A stretch of DNA of 47,914 nucleotides from Phycisphaera mikurensis (lineage in GTDB: Bacteria; Planctomycetota; Phycisphaerae; WQYP01). The first letter of the stretch is position 1, and every line of letters starts with the position of its first letter. Below, piece after piece: positions 25,770 to 34,955 of the stretch. The position numbers and the translations under genes were made by a program. The stretch spans positions 1 to 47,914 of the forward strand of contig DZDI01000007.1 in NCBI GenBank assembly GCA_022730455.1, read 5' to 3'. Below the pieces are notes generated by a model. The model was given only the letters and a program-made list of their open reading frames with translations. It did no database searches and was not told the DNA's origin.

Positions 25770-27266
25770 TTAAAGGCTGTCCAACATGGGTAAGGGAGTG
25801 GAGCGTGTCTTTACCGTCTTGAGCGTTTTAACCTTGTGTCCGATCAAATCGTAGCTGTCAAAATCGTCAATGCGCACTTGCATCAGTTCTCCTGGTGCAG
25901 CGACGACATCATCGATCTGCACGATCCCGTCAATATCCGGTGCCTGCCCGCTGAAGCGTCCCGTGGCAGTACGATCTTTCCGATTGGCAGCGTCAATGAG
26001 CACTGAGAGTTCTCGCCCGATCATCGCCCGATTTTTTTTCAGTACCACTTGCTGCTGGGCCAGCATTAACTCCTCACGCCGTGACGCCATAATGGGCGCA
26101 GCCACAGCACTGGTTTGCCACAACCTGCCGGCTGGCGTTTCCGGCTCCGGCGAATATTCAAAAACGCCCATACAGTCAAATCCGAAATCCGAAACAAATT
26201 TCACCAATTCGGCATGTTGCCGGTCCGTCTCACCCGGAAACCCGGCAATCATCGTTGTGCGAATCACCATGCCAGGTATCCAGCGCCGCAGTTTGTCCAG
26301 CAGGGTTTCAATTTGCTTGCGTGTCACCTTCCGGCGCATAGCGTAGAGTATGTCATCATTAATATGCTGCAACGGCATATCGATGTATTTTACCATCCGG
26401 CTCGTGTCGGCGATCTCCTTGATCATGTCGTCCGTAAAGCAGCTCGGATATGCGTACATCAACCGGACCCATCCGGCGCTGCATTCCGCATCAATAGTCC
26501 GCAGCAGCCCCGACAAGCCTTGCCCCGGTCCGTCGTAACCAATGTCTGTGCCGTAGCTGGTGGTGTCTTGACCAATCAAATTCAATTCAAAAGCACCGTC
26601 CGACGTAAGTTCACGCGCTTCCGTCAAGATGGCAGCCAGTGGTTTGGACCGCATGCGTCCGCGAATGGACGGTATCGTGCAGAATGTGCACCCTTGATTA
26701 CAGCCCTCGGATATCCGCAGATAGGCATAATGGCGCGGTGTCAGCCGCAGGCGCGAGTCATCCGCTTCAAAATACCCTTTGCGGCTTCGATCATGCCTGG
26801 AAATAAATTGGGTGACGGAATGAAACGGTCCCAAATCCACCTTAGCCTGATCCCTTTGGCCGCCCCGTACCGCCGCAACAATATTTTCCCGATCAAATAC
26901 GCCGACCAACGCGTCCACATCGGGGGCCTCATCCAGCAATTTCGCCCGTTGCCGCTGTACCAGACACCCCGCTACGACAACGCGCTTCTGGCGGCCTTCT
27001 GCCTGTGCTTTGGACTTAAGTTCCAACGCCGCATTAATAACCTCCAGTGCCTCGGCTTTACTGGCCTCCAAAAAGCCGCAGGTATTGACCACAATTGTGT
27101 CGGCCTGATCATGATCTGCCGTTATGGCAAACCCATCTGCGGCCAATAATCCCAACATGCGCTCGCTATCGATCAGGTTTTTAGGGCAGCCCAGCGAAAC
27201 AAATGCAACGGTCGGCTCCGCAGTGGGCTGCAATGTATTTTGTTTACGTTTATTTCGCCCAGCCAA
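25770..27266 (-). CDS. rimO: Ribosomal protein S12 methylthiotransferase
   Basis: RimO adds a methylthio group to an aspartate of ribosomal protein S12, using two [4Fe-4S] clusters and SAM. The product has the N-terminal UPF0004 domain (FVSLGCPKNLIDSERMLG and VVNTCGFLEASK), the radical-SAM motif EGCNQGCTFCTIPSIRGRMR (Cys189, Cys193, Cys196), and a C-terminal TRAM domain. PKNLIDSE and IRGRMRSKP separate RimO from MiaB. The start is uncertain: TTG at 27266 has an upstream GGGGA and gives about 498 residues, while the frame opens at 27332; the conserved part starts about 19 residues after this TTG. It is longer than the usual 430-450 residues, partly from the N-terminal leader. Confidence 0.93.
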   Translation of the reverse strand: MAGRNKRKQNTLQPTAEPTVAFVSLGCPKNLIDSERMLGLLAADGFAITADHDQADTIVVNTCGFLEASKAEALEVINAALELKSKAQAEGRQKRVVVAGCLVQRQRAKLLDEAPDVDALVGVFDRENIVAAVRGGQRDQAKVDLGPFHSVTQFISRHDRSRKGYFEADDSRLRLTPRHYAYLRISEGCNQGCTFCTIPSIRGRMRSKPLAAILTEARELTSDGAFELNLIGQDTTSYGTDIGYDGPGQGLSGLLRTIDAECSAGWVRLMYAYPSCFTDDMIKEIADTSRMVKYIDMPLQHINDDILYAMRRKVTRKQIETLLDKLRRWIPGMVIRTTMIAGFPGETDRQHAELVKFVSDFGFDCMGVFEYSPEPETPAGRLWQTSAVAAPIMASRREELMLAQQQVVLKKNRAMIGRELSVLIDAANRKDRTATGRFSGQAPDIDGIVQIDDVVAAPGELMQVRIDDFDSYDLIGHKVKTLKTVKTRSTPLPMLDSL

Positions 27267-27433
27267 AATCCATCCCCAAAATAAAGATTGTGGTTCGCTC
27301 CGCCATTTTGCGCCGGCGCAACAACTGCGCACCCATCTACGTTAGCCGACTGAAGCGTTCAAAGCCAGCGTCCCACGGCTTGGATGAATTACAATCCAAG
27401 GCATGGCATGGCGAAGCGATGCGACAATGGTGG

Positions 27434-27489
27434 CGCATGCGGGGCGTTTTCGGCACATTGCAGCCCTGCTATTTCTTGGACAGACTCCT
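27434..27489 (+). repeat. Terminal fragment of the MITE-like repeat (third copy)
   Basis: GCATGCGGGGCGTTTTCGGC and the following bases down to TTGGACAGACTCCT match the right ends of the two full copies (16798-17078 and the complement of 44761-45034). The rest of the element cannot be traced to the left, so this is a degraded solo end. It lies in the 489-base gap between rimO and the PEP-CTERM gene, just upstream of that gene's predicted promoter. Confidence 0.6.
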
Positions 27490-27515
27490 GGACAAAAAAA
27501 TCTATAGTTTTCTAC

Positions 27516-27545
27516 TTGACATTAAACTGGTTATAGGAATACACT
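27516..27545 (+). promoter_or_regulatory. Predicted sigma70-type promoter of the PEP-CTERM gene
   Basis: TTGACA (27516-27521) is followed by 18 bases and TACACT (27540-27545). This perfect -35 points at the PEP-CTERM gene. It implies a leader of about 200 bases, which contains an imperfect G/C hairpin at 27706-27728 followed by a T run (27735-27740) just before the ribosome-binding site. Confidence 0.55.
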
Positions 27546-27755
27546 CCGACAAGACGCGAGTCAGGGTCGGGTAGAGCAAGCCAAAGGGATCAGCGATTTC
27601 CAAGTTTGCAGCGTTCGTTTGCTGTCTCGCTGGTTTTCGGATTAGTACAGGACGTTTGGCGTGTGCCGCGAGGTCATTGAGTGCGTGCCCATGGAGTTTG
27701 TGGGTGGCCATGCCCTTGTGGGCAGCCAGCGAGATTTTTTACAGGAGGTTTTTCG

Positions 27756-28493
27756 ATGACTAGGTCAGTAGCTTTGGGAATATTAGCTGTGGGCCTTTCC
27801 GCCTTGGCCGCTCCGTGCGCATTCGCTGTGCCAACCATGACCATAACGGTTGGCTTAGTGAATCAGACCGCTACTTTGACAAGCGTATCGAGCACATTTG
27901 GCGCGGGCAGTTATGCGGCGGCGGCGGGGACATTTGACGGTTTCGCATACGGCGGGGTGCTTGTGACCACTTCGGGTGACGCGATGCAGACTCAATTCAG
28001 CTCTGTGAGCGACACAACCTCCGGGCCGGGAGCAATCTCATTTACCGTTACGGACTCGGGATTTACCACAGGTTCGCCCAGCATTAATTTTGCTTCCATG
28101 CAAGTTTCTGGTTCTGCCACCGCGACCAATGCGACAAATAATCAAACCATCGATTTTAACGGGAATGCTGCGCCGTTGAGCGGGTTATCGACGAGCCAGA
28201 ATTCAGGCGCATTGTCACTGAATACGAATCCAGGGGTATTTCCTTCCTCCTCCACCGTATATAACACGTCGGGTATCAACCTGAATACGCCCAGCCCAAC
28301 TGCTTCCATTACAAATAAATGGACGCTTGATCTGAGTCCTTCAAGTGTAGTAAACGGTGGGTTGCTGGCCACCAATTTGTCAACCTCATCGGTGGTCGTA
28401 CCTGAGCCGGCGGCGATCGGACTTCTGGGAATCGGCGGGGCGGTGGCAATGCTTGGTTTCCGCCGTCGCAACGCTAACGTATCCGTCCGTTGA
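27756..28493 (+). CDS. Secreted PEP-CTERM sorting-domain protein
   Basis: The 245-residue protein begins MTRSVALGILAVGLSALAAP, a Sec signal peptide with a likely cut after AFA near residue 24. The body is rich in Thr, Ser, Asn and Gly with low charge, as in surface or exopolysaccharide-associated proteins. The C-terminus has the PEP-CTERM tripartite signal from residue 215: VPEP, a hydrophobic segment (AAIGLLGIGGAVAMLGF) and an Arg-rich tail (RRRN). Such proteins are processed by an exosortase and probably anchored or released at the outer envelope; no exosortase is in the window. AGGAGG lies 7 bases before the ATG at 27756. It is a single-gene unit with its own promoter and terminator. The function of the body domain is not recognised. 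Confidence 0.87.
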   Translation: MTRSVALGILAVGLSALAAPCAFAVPTMTITVGLVNQTATLTSVSSTFGAGSYAAAAGTFDGFAYGGVLVTTSGDAMQTQFSSVSDTTSGPGAISFTVTDSGFTTGSPSINFASMQVSGSATATNATNNQTIDFNGNAAPLSGLSTSQNSGALSLNTNPGVFPSSSTVYNTSGINLNTPSPTASITNKWTLDLSPSSVVNGGLLATNLSTSSVVVPEPAAIGLLGIGGAVAMLGFRRRNANVSVR

Positions 28494-28548
28494 CTCAGCT
28501 TGCTGGCCAGAAGCGCCTATACTTAACTTCGCAGGAACTCCTAATGCG

Positions 28549-28575
28549 GGCAACCATTGTGGTTGCCTTTTTTTT
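28549..28575 (+). terminator. Rho-independent terminator after the PEP-CTERM gene
   Basis: A 7-bp stem GGCAACC/GGTTGCC with a 5-base loop (ATTGT) is followed directly by eight T's. It ends 82 bases after the PEP-CTERM stop and insulates that gene from the SpoIIM-like operon. Confidence 0.85.
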
Positions 28576-28881
28576 ACGAGAACCTGAAATTTTATTGGCG
28601 CGCCTTGGTGAGACAGCTCCGCGCCGCGGTTTCTTGACGGGCATCAAAGATGACATCCTTGTAGCGCCGCCAATCATTCCGGCGGGTTTCAGGCAGGGCA
28701 TAGGTAACCCGGCGTCTGAATAACAAATCGAACGCGCTGGCTGGCCGAGTGTTACCATACCAAGTTGGTGAGCGGAATAGAGACCGGAAGTGGCATGATG
28801 GCCGTGATTCCTACTCGTCATTGCTTTTTACCTGCATTTTGCAGAAGATGCGTTGTACAAGCGATTGCAGGAGCGGCAACG
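28576..28881. other. Intergenic region upstream of the SpoIIM-like gene
   Basis: These 306 bases separate the terminator from the GTG start of the SpoIIM-like gene. They should contain the operon promoter, but I see no convincing -35/-10 pair. Open frames here have poor starts and no recognisable protein sequence. Confidence 0.4.
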
Positions 28882-30024
28882 GTGAATCTCAATGATTTTA
28901 TAGTGTCACGCCGACCACGCTGGGAACGTTTTAGTTACCTGCTGGATCGTTACGACGGTGTGGGCAGCCTGCCGCTGACGACGAAAGATTCAGAGGAAAT
29001 ATTCACTCTCTATCGTCTGGTGTCCAGCGATTTAAGTCTTATGAGTACCGCTGGCGGCAGCGCTGCGGTGACCGAATATCTGCAGCGCTTAATTGCTCGC
29101 GGCTACCAGTCGCTTTCGCCACCACAACATGTGTCACCCTTTCGTGCGTGGTGGCGATTGTTAAGGCATGACTTTCCGGCGGCGGCACGACGGCAGTGGA
29201 TGGTCCTACTGCTGGCCGCAGGGGTAATGTTTGGTGGCACCGTTTTTGGATGGATCAGCACCAGCATACATCCATCGACGGCCCTGTCCATTGTGCCGCG
29301 GGAGTTTTGGCGGCAACGGCCAGCGCAGAGAGTGGAATCACGTTTCAAGATGCAGTCCGGAACGCATTTCAGTTTTTCAATCGGTCAAAATTTAGCATTT
29401 ACGGTGATGCTTTTTACTCACAACATTCTGGTTGGGGTGCTCGGTTTTGCTACTGCGGCAGTCTTCGGCATCATCAGCATAGGTCTGCTTTTTTACAACG
29501 GCATGATGCTTGGATCGCTGGCGCAACGTTATTTTGCAGATGGTGTTGGTACTTATTTATTGGCGTGGGTGGGACCGCATGGTTCATTTGAACTCCCCGC
29601 CATTTGTGTAGCCAGTGCCGCCGGATTAATTATCGCTCGGGCGGAATTAACGGGGGGGGGACGCTTCGGATCCGTTTTAGTGGCCATTCGTGCCCAACGA
29701 CACGATATTGTTTGCCTGCTATTAGGCGCTGCCCACATGTTTGTAGTTGCAGGAATATTTGAGGGTGGTTTTAGCCAACTAACAAACGCTATCATCCCTT
29801 ATTGGCTCAAGATAGCAGTCGCCGCCCTGTTGTTTCTGATTCTGGTTGAATACCTGTTCTTCATTCCTATCGATGATGCAGGCAGTAAGCCGCCAGCACT
29901 TGAGTATTTCAGAAATGTCTCTGGCGATGCGAATGCTGTTGCAAATGCAGAGCGCGACGGCTTGGGGTTGTTCCAACGTCCGTCTCTCGCTTTGGCCCGA
30001 GAGAAAATGAAAGAGGCGCCATGA
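28882..30024 (+). CDS. SpoIIM-like (stage II sporulation protein M family) membrane protein
   Basis: The 380-residue protein has a soluble N-terminal region (VNLNDFIVSRRPRWERFSYL, then LYRLVSSDLS). A membrane domain of about five or six helices from residue 110 on matches the SpoIIM/DUF95 family found in many non-sporulating bacteria. In Planctomycetes and others it sits with MoxR ATPases and VWA proteins, and a role in envelope assembly or chaperone-type insertion is suspected but not shown. I use the GTG at 28882 because AGGAG lies 8 bases before it; the frame opens 39 codons earlier in unlikely sequence. Its stop overlaps the ATG of the next gene (ATGA), so the two are coupled. Confidence 0.82.
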   Translation: MNLNDFIVSRRPRWERFSYLLDRYDGVGSLPLTTKDSEEIFTLYRLVSSDLSLMSTAGGSAAVTEYLQRLIARGYQSLSPPQHVSPFRAWWRLLRHDFPAAARRQWMVLLLAAGVMFGGTVFGWISTSIHPSTALSIVPREFWRQRPAQRVESRFKMQSGTHFSFSIGQNLAFTVMLFTHNILVGVLGFATAAVFGIISIGLLFYNGMMLGSLAQRYFADGVGTYLLAWVGPHGSFELPAICVASAAGLIIARAELTGGGRFGSVLVAIRAQRHDIVCLLLGAAHMFVVAGIFEGGFSQLTNAIIPYWLKIAVAALLFLILVEYLFFIPIDDAGSKPPALEYFRNVSGDANAVANAERDGLGLFQRPSLALAREKMKEAP

Positions 30025-31043
30025 AATCTGAAATACCGGCAGATAGTCACGCATTACGTACCGCCAGCATGGATACCGCGACCTTGGAGGAACAGATTGC
30101 AGATTTTGGTAATGATTTCCGGCGTTTATGCACTGGTGTGGAGCAGGTGATTATCGGCCAGCATAGGGTGGTAGAAATGACCATCGTCAGCCTGATTGCC
30201 GGAGGGCATGTGCTGCTGGAGGGTGTTCCTGGTCTTGGAAAGACGCTGCTGGTAAAGACGCTCTCTCGCCTGCTGAATATGCAGATGTCACGCATTTCAT
30301 TTACGCCGGACTTAATGCCATCTGACATCATTGGCAGCCATATTCTGGTAACCGATGAAAATGGCGTACGAAGGCTGAAATTTCAGCCGGGGCCGATTTT
30401 TGGGCATTTGATTCTCGCCGATGAAATCAATCGGGCATCGCCAAAAACGCAATCAGCGCTTCTGGAGGCGATGAACGAATCGACGGTCACTGTGGGGCGT
30501 GAACAGCATAAATTGCCGCGTCCGTTTTTTGTTCTCGCCACGCAGAATCCCATTGAAATGGAGGGGACGTTTTCACTTCCCGAGGCACAATTGGATCGTT
30601 TCATGATGAAGCTTTGCGTCGAGAATTTAGCCGGTGATGAATTGATGCGAGTCATCGCTGGTTCGATTGGCGACCGACCACCCGATAATGTTTTAGGGCC
30701 GGACCGTCTGGGTGAAATGCAGAACTTGGCGCGGCACGTGCTGGTGGCACCTGAAATCTTGCGTGTGGCCGCCGGTTATCTGGAACATACCAATCCTGCA
30801 TCTCCAACCGCCAGCGAAACGGTAAAAAAATATGTTCGATTAGGTGCAAGTCCGCGCTCCGGCCAGCATTTGCTGGCATGCGCCAGAGTCCTGGCATTGA
30901 CGGCAGATCGAACGCACGTGGCACTAACAGACATTAACGCGGTTGCGCTGGCGGTGCTGAGCCATCGACTAATGCTCAGCTTCGAGGCTGTAGCGGACCA
31001 AATTAGTGCATCGGACATCATTGCCGAAATCATTAAAAGGTAA
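30021..31043 (+). CDS. MoxR-family AAA+ ATPase
   Basis: This is a 340-residue AAA+ ATPase with Walker A LLEGVPGLGKTL (Lys74), Walker B ILADEINRASPK (Asp134 and the Glu after it), the sensor 1 region FVLATQNPIEMEGT, and a C-terminal lid with VRLGASPRSGQHL. The sequence is typical of MoxR (APE2220-type) proteins, which remodel or help load metal or cofactor into VWA-domain partners. It overlaps the SpoIIM-like gene by 4 bases and is followed by the VWA protein gene 141 bases later. The usual DUF58 partner gene is not present between them. Confidence 0.92.
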   Translation: MKSEIPADSHALRTASMDTATLEEQIADFGNDFRRLCTGVEQVIIGQHRVVEMTIVSLIAGGHVLLEGVPGLGKTLLVKTLSRLLNMQMSRISFTPDLMPSDIIGSHILVTDENGVRRLKFQPGPIFGHLILADEINRASPKTQSALLEAMNESTVTVGREQHKLPRPFFVLATQNPIEMEGTFSLPEAQLDRFMMKLCVENLAGDELMRVIAGSIGDRPPDNVLGPDRLGEMQNLARHVLVAPEILRVAAGYLEHTNPASPTASETVKKYVRLGASPRSGQHLLACARVLALTADRTHVALTDINAVALAVLSHRLMLSFEAVADQISASDIIAEIIKR

Positions 31044-31184
31044 AGACCGTACTGCCGACCATGACCAGCCATCGCGCCGCCGCAACTGTTACGCTGCCCC
31101 TCCGACAGGTTCTTGATGGAAGTTGTTTGTGTGACGCCGAGGATGTGAGGCCCGGCAACCCTCATTGGGGTAATATGGCTGTCC

Positions 31185-33647
31185 ATGGTAATATTCCACT
31201 ATCCATGGATGCTGATCGCCTTTGTTCCGCTTGTCGCGTTTGCAGGGCTATTGGTGGCCAAACGTGGCCGAAATCTACCATGGATAGTGATCGTGTTCCT
31301 CTTTTCTGCAGCTGCATCGGCGCTCCTGGCCGGGGCCGAACCTGTCATGGTTTTCAACCACCAACCCAAACGGATTAACGTGGTGGTAGATAATTCGGCG
31401 GCAACCGCCACGGCTTTCTTTCGTCATCCGCATGTCCTGCGGCAGTTTATCGAAAAACACCTGCCTCACGGCACTCACATTCGAATTGGTTTTGCGGGCC
31501 ATTTTCTGCACGGTTTCAATACCAGCCAAGGTTCTTCTGCGCGGGACACCTGGCCAAAGCAATTCCCATCAAGCACGGCGCGCCACATGAATTGGCGGGC
31601 TCTGGCCGGATCGCATTTATCCGGGCCGATTTGGATATTCACATCGCCTTTTAATTCGTGGCCTGTTATGCCGCCGTCACGGCCAACCGCCCTGAGTCTA
31701 TTTCGCCCGCAAGCCTCTGATATCAGTGTGTGCAATTTGCGCGTTCGTCAGGTGGGGGACGGCACCGTGGATTTGGGCATCGGCATTCGGGCCAGTGGAC
31801 CGATACAAGCCGTCCTGAACGTGCGGCGAGATTCAGTACCGATTGCCCGACAAACCGTGAAGTTCTTGCGCCGTGGCGAACGCATCATCGAATTGGTTGA
31901 CCATCCTCCCGATCCCAGCCAATGGTTACACTACCAAGTGCAATTACAATCACCCGATCCGTGGCCGGTGGACAATCATGGCAGTATCGCACTGCCGCCC
32001 GCGAGGCCGGTAAGGATACTTTGGGTGACAAATCGCCCTGATAAAAAGCCGAATAGTCGTACAATCCGATTGGTTAAACCGGGCAATCTTCCTTCCCATG
32101 CGTCGGAGCTCGTTGGCTATCAGTGCGTGGTGCTCGACAACATTGCAAGTTGGGATATCGATGTTGCGCAAGCTGCGGCATTGGAGCATTGGGTGCGCGA
32201 TAATTTTGGCGGGTTGGTGATGGTGGGGGCCCGCCGCGCCTTTGGTGCCGGTGGTTATGCCGAGGCCACCACCACGGCGCAACGCTTAAACGCTCTTTCG
32301 CCGCTGTCGTCGCATTCACCGCATCCATCATCGGTGGGTATTGTATTTTTGATTGATACCAGCGGTTCCATGGGAAAACGGGTACCCGACACAGGTGGAC
32401 AGACGCGCTACGATCTGGCGGTGGCCGGTGTACTCGATGCAGTGCACTTGCTTGGCCCGCGGGTGCGGGTTCAGGTTCTTGCATTTAGCGGCAAAACGGT
32501 ACGAATAAGGAGCCGAACGCCCAGCCAACTTAAGCACTGCCTCACACGTATTGAGCCCAGCGGCTCCACGCGACCGGACACGGCCCTTCCTATACTGCGT
32601 CGGATTCTTCGTCGCCACGACTGGTTGATTCTCCTGACCGATGGCGGCATTCCTAAAATGTCCTCGCAGCCGTGGAGGCATCTTATCAAAGCCAATGCTG
32701 GCCACATGGTGATCATTGCCGGACGAGAATCGCGTGCAATTCGAGCTTTTCTCCACACGCCGCGCGTTAAATTGCTGAAGACAAGCAATGAACTCCGGTG
32801 GCGGTTTTTGCTGCGAAAGGCGGCGCGCCGAGTTCAAGAATCTCGTGTGAGGCGGACCAGAGTGCAATGGACAACCACGTCGGCAGGAGGGAGCCATCTT
32901 GAAGGCGTAACCCACGATTGGGTGCGGACATATATCCGCCGGAGGGCTATCCTGTTGGCTGGCAATAATCGGCAGCAGTTGCCCTTGGCGGCTTATTGGC
33001 GCGTTGGCCTTGGCAAAGTGGCAGCCATGGCTTTCAGTGGTGGCAGTCGTGCCGATCAAGCTTTGCTTAAGCGGCTTATTCAATTTTCAGCGGCTGGTGC
33101 AGAAAATTCTCATTGGCACCTAAGCCTCCACGAAATCCAATTTGCGGTGCCATCCGCCGCGGGCATTGCGAACAATGGGCCAAAAGCCAAGCGCTGGCGT
33201 TTACGTGTTTCGGCCGATCTTTCCAGGGGTATGAGTCGAAAACTCCGCGCAATTGTTTTTAATAGTGGCCGCCGCAGAGTTTTGGCGTTGTCGATGATAG
33301 CACCGGCGGTTTACCAGACATATTTCACCACCAGTGGCCGAGACTCTTATGTAACCGTGATGTCGGCTCGGCAGTCGATCAATCATTCACCAAGTTACCG
33401 TCTTATTGGGCGGATCTGGCCACTGGATATTTCCGGCCCGTGGTTTCCGGCGACAGGTTCACCGTCGCAACCAGCTTGGAAGGGGTGTGTTATGATGCGC
33501 CCTCACATGAAGCCGGGATTTATCTGGCGACCGCAGGTTAAAGATGATTTAGCCGCGGCAGATTGGCTTTGGATTTTGGCGGCCATTTGCGGCGCGGGGG
33601 CCATGATTGCAGGAAGCATCAAATCGTTGCAGCTTGGTGGTAGTTGA
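31185..33647 (+). CDS. Membrane-anchored VWA-domain protein with GATase-like insertion fold
   Basis: The 820-residue protein has two N-terminal hydrophobic helices (about 5-25 and 33-52) in a BatA-like arrangement, and a C-terminal helix (about 795-815). A GATase1-like region (YQCVVLDNIASWDI, then LVMVGARRAFGAGGYA) precedes a von Willebrand A domain with a complete metal site: D-T-S-G-S at 391-395, a Thr in SGSTRPDTA, and Asp in LLTDGG. This matches the planctomycete class of long VWA/GATase-like proteins found next to MoxR genes. It is presumably the MoxR partner and acts in the periplasm or at the membrane. The ATG at 31185 lacks a strong Shine-Dalgarno. The partner or ligand is unknown. 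Confidence 0.82.
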   Translation: MVIFHYPWMLIAFVPLVAFAGLLVAKRGRNLPWIVIVFLFSAAASALLAGAEPVMVFNHQPKRINVVVDNSAATATAFFRHPHVLRQFIEKHLPHGTHIRIGFAGHFLHGFNTSQGSSARDTWPKQFPSSTARHMNWRALAGSHLSGPIWIFTSPFNSWPVMPPSRPTALSLFRPQASDISVCNLRVRQVGDGTVDLGIGIRASGPIQAVLNVRRDSVPIARQTVKFLRRGERIIELVDHPPDPSQWLHYQVQLQSPDPWPVDNHGSIALPPARPVRILWVTNRPDKKPNSRTIRLVKPGNLPSHASELVGYQCVVLDNIASWDIDVAQAAALEHWVRDNFGGLVMVGARRAFGAGGYAEATTTAQRLNALSPLSSHSPHPSSVGIVFLIDTSGSMGKRVPDTGGQTRYDLAVAGVLDAVHLLGPRVRVQVLAFSGKTVRIRSRTPSQLKHCLTRIEPSGSTRPDTALPILRRILRRHDWLILLTDGGIPKMSSQPWRHLIKANAGHMVIIAGRESRAIRAFLHTPRVKLLKTSNELRWRFLLRKAARRVQESRVRRTRVQWTTTSAGGSHLEGVTHDWVRTYIRRRAILLAGNNRQQLPLAAYWRVGLGKVAAMAFSGGSRADQALLKRLIQFSAAGAENSHWHLSLHEIQFAVPSAAGIANNGPKAKRWRLRVSADLSRGMSRKLRAIVFNSGRRRVLALSMIAPAVYQTYFTTSGRDSYVTVMSARQSINHSPSYRLIGRIWPLDISGPWFPATGSPSQPAWKGCVMMRPHMKPGFIWRPQVKDDLAAADWLWILAAICGAGAMIAGSIKSLQLGGS

Positions 33648-33797
33648 TTATGGATGGCGTATGTGCGTGCCTGTCCATGTTATTCCATCCAGGACGTAGA
33701 GAGGCTCAGGGCGTCAATTGAATGTTTGGCGTTTGCAGATCGTCTGCGTGTAGATTCTTAGGAGGGATTTTTTTTATATAGAAATCAAACTTTTCGA

Positions 33798-33826
33798 TTG
33801 ACAATTCGTAGATACACCGTTAATTA
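33798..33826 (+). promoter_or_regulatory. Predicted sigma70-type promoter of the ABC-GldG operon
   Basis: TTGACA (33798-33803), 17 bases, and TAATTA (33821-33826) form a strong pair. It lies about 140 bases before the ABC ATPase start in the 321-base gap after the VWA gene. The remainder of the gap shows an A/T-rich run (ATTTTTTTTATATAG near 33767) but no terminator hairpin. Confidence 0.6.
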
Positions 33827-33968
33827 CTGACGTGGCGGTGGAAACGGCGAGTGTCATCCGACGGTTTGTGTACCTGAAAATGTCCGCCAGTAAAGATGGA
33901 TCGCCTTGATGGACGGCGACGTTCCGCTGGCTGCTTCGTTCAGGTATTGGTCTGGAAGGTATATAGTT

Positions 33969-34946
33969 ATGTCCTCAAATGCGGATATTGTGGTCAAAAA
34001 TCTCACCAAAACATACGGTAGATTTCCAGCCGTTAATAATATAAGCTTTGAAGTGCCGCGCGGTAGTATTGTGGGGTTTCTGGGACCTAATGGTGCCGGG
34101 AAGACCACGACCATTCGTATGCTAACCTGTTTTTTGCCGCCGACATCGGGGACGGCGTCGGTGGCTGGATTCGATGTTTTCAGCCAGTCCATGGAAGTTC
34201 GCAGTCGGATTGGATACCTGCCGGAAAATGCTCCCACCTACACCGAGATGCGTGTGCAGGAATATCTGGCCTATCGTGGGCGGCTACGGGGAATCAGTCG
34301 ATCCACATTGAAGCAACGGGTGGAGTCCGTCGCGGAAAAGTGCTGGCTGGGGGAGCGGTTACGTTGGCCCATCGGTACCCTGTCCAAGGGATACCGCCAA
34401 CGGCTGGGAATTGCCGACGCACTGCTGAATAACCCACAGGTGTTAATATTGGATGAGCCTACAGTGGGGCTGGATCCAACTCAGATACGAGAAACGCGCA
34501 AAATGCTGGCAGATCTGGCAGGTCAACACACGGTACTGCTTTCGACGCATATTCTTTCGGAAGTTGAATTGACTTGCCAAAGGGTAATTATCATTGGCCG
34601 TGGGCAGATATTGGCACAAGGCACGCCTGAAGAGCTTAAGCAGGAATCTGCCAGGCGTAATTCGTCGGGAGCAAAGTTGGTGGTGGAAGTGCGGGGCCCC
34701 ACGCAACAGGTGAAAATGGCGCTGGGTGCCATGCCTGCGGTGGAGAATGTTGAAGTTCTCAGCGACGGCCCGGTCTGTACGCTGTCATTAAGCGGCAAGC
34801 TGGATGGTGCATTGCGTGAACTCATTGCAAGCACCGTAGTGGGGCGCGGGTGGGCTTTGCGCGAAATGCGTACCACTGGAACATCCTTGGAAGAATTTTT
34901 TGTGCAGATTACCGACCCCGGTACGGCCATGAACCAAGCCGCCTGA
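33969..34946 (+). CDS. ABC transporter ATP-binding protein (GldA-like)
   Basis: This is a 325-residue ABC ATPase with Walker A LGPNGAGKTTT (Lys45), a Q-loop region (GYLPENAPTYTEM), the signature LSKGYRQRLGIA, Walker B VLILDEPTVGLDP and the switch His in STHILSE. After about residue 235 there is a C-terminal extension of about 90 residues, as in GldA/NatA-type ABC-2 exporters. It lies directly upstream of a matching permease, GldG-like and DUF4340 genes. In Bacteroidetes GldAFG is linked to gliding, but in Planctomycetes the function of this set is unknown. The ATG at 33969 follows GGAAGG at 9 bases. Confidence 0.92.
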   Translation: MSSNADIVVKNLTKTYGRFPAVNNISFEVPRGSIVGFLGPNGAGKTTTIRMLTCFLPPTSGTASVAGFDVFSQSMEVRSRIGYLPENAPTYTEMRVQEYLAYRGRLRGISRSTLKQRVESVAEKCWLGERLRWPIGTLSKGYRQRLGIADALLNNPQVLILDEPTVGLDPTQIRETRKMLADLAGQHTVLLSTHILSEVELTCQRVIIIGRGQILAQGTPEELKQESARRNSSGAKLVVEVRGPTQQVKMALGAMPAVENVEVLSDGPVCTLSLSGKLDGALRELIASTVVGRGWALREMRTTGTSLEEFFVQITDPGTAMNQAA

Positions 34947-34955
34947 AATGCCTGC

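Noticed and set aside
26115-27149. 344-codon open frame on the plus strand
   Set aside because: It is antisense to rimO, whose protein motifs are unambiguous. Long antisense frames are common in such G/C-rich genes.
31061-31378. Open frame of 105 codons overlapping the start of the VWA gene
   Set aside because: No DUF58 or other family similarity. Most of it overlaps the VWA protein in another frame.
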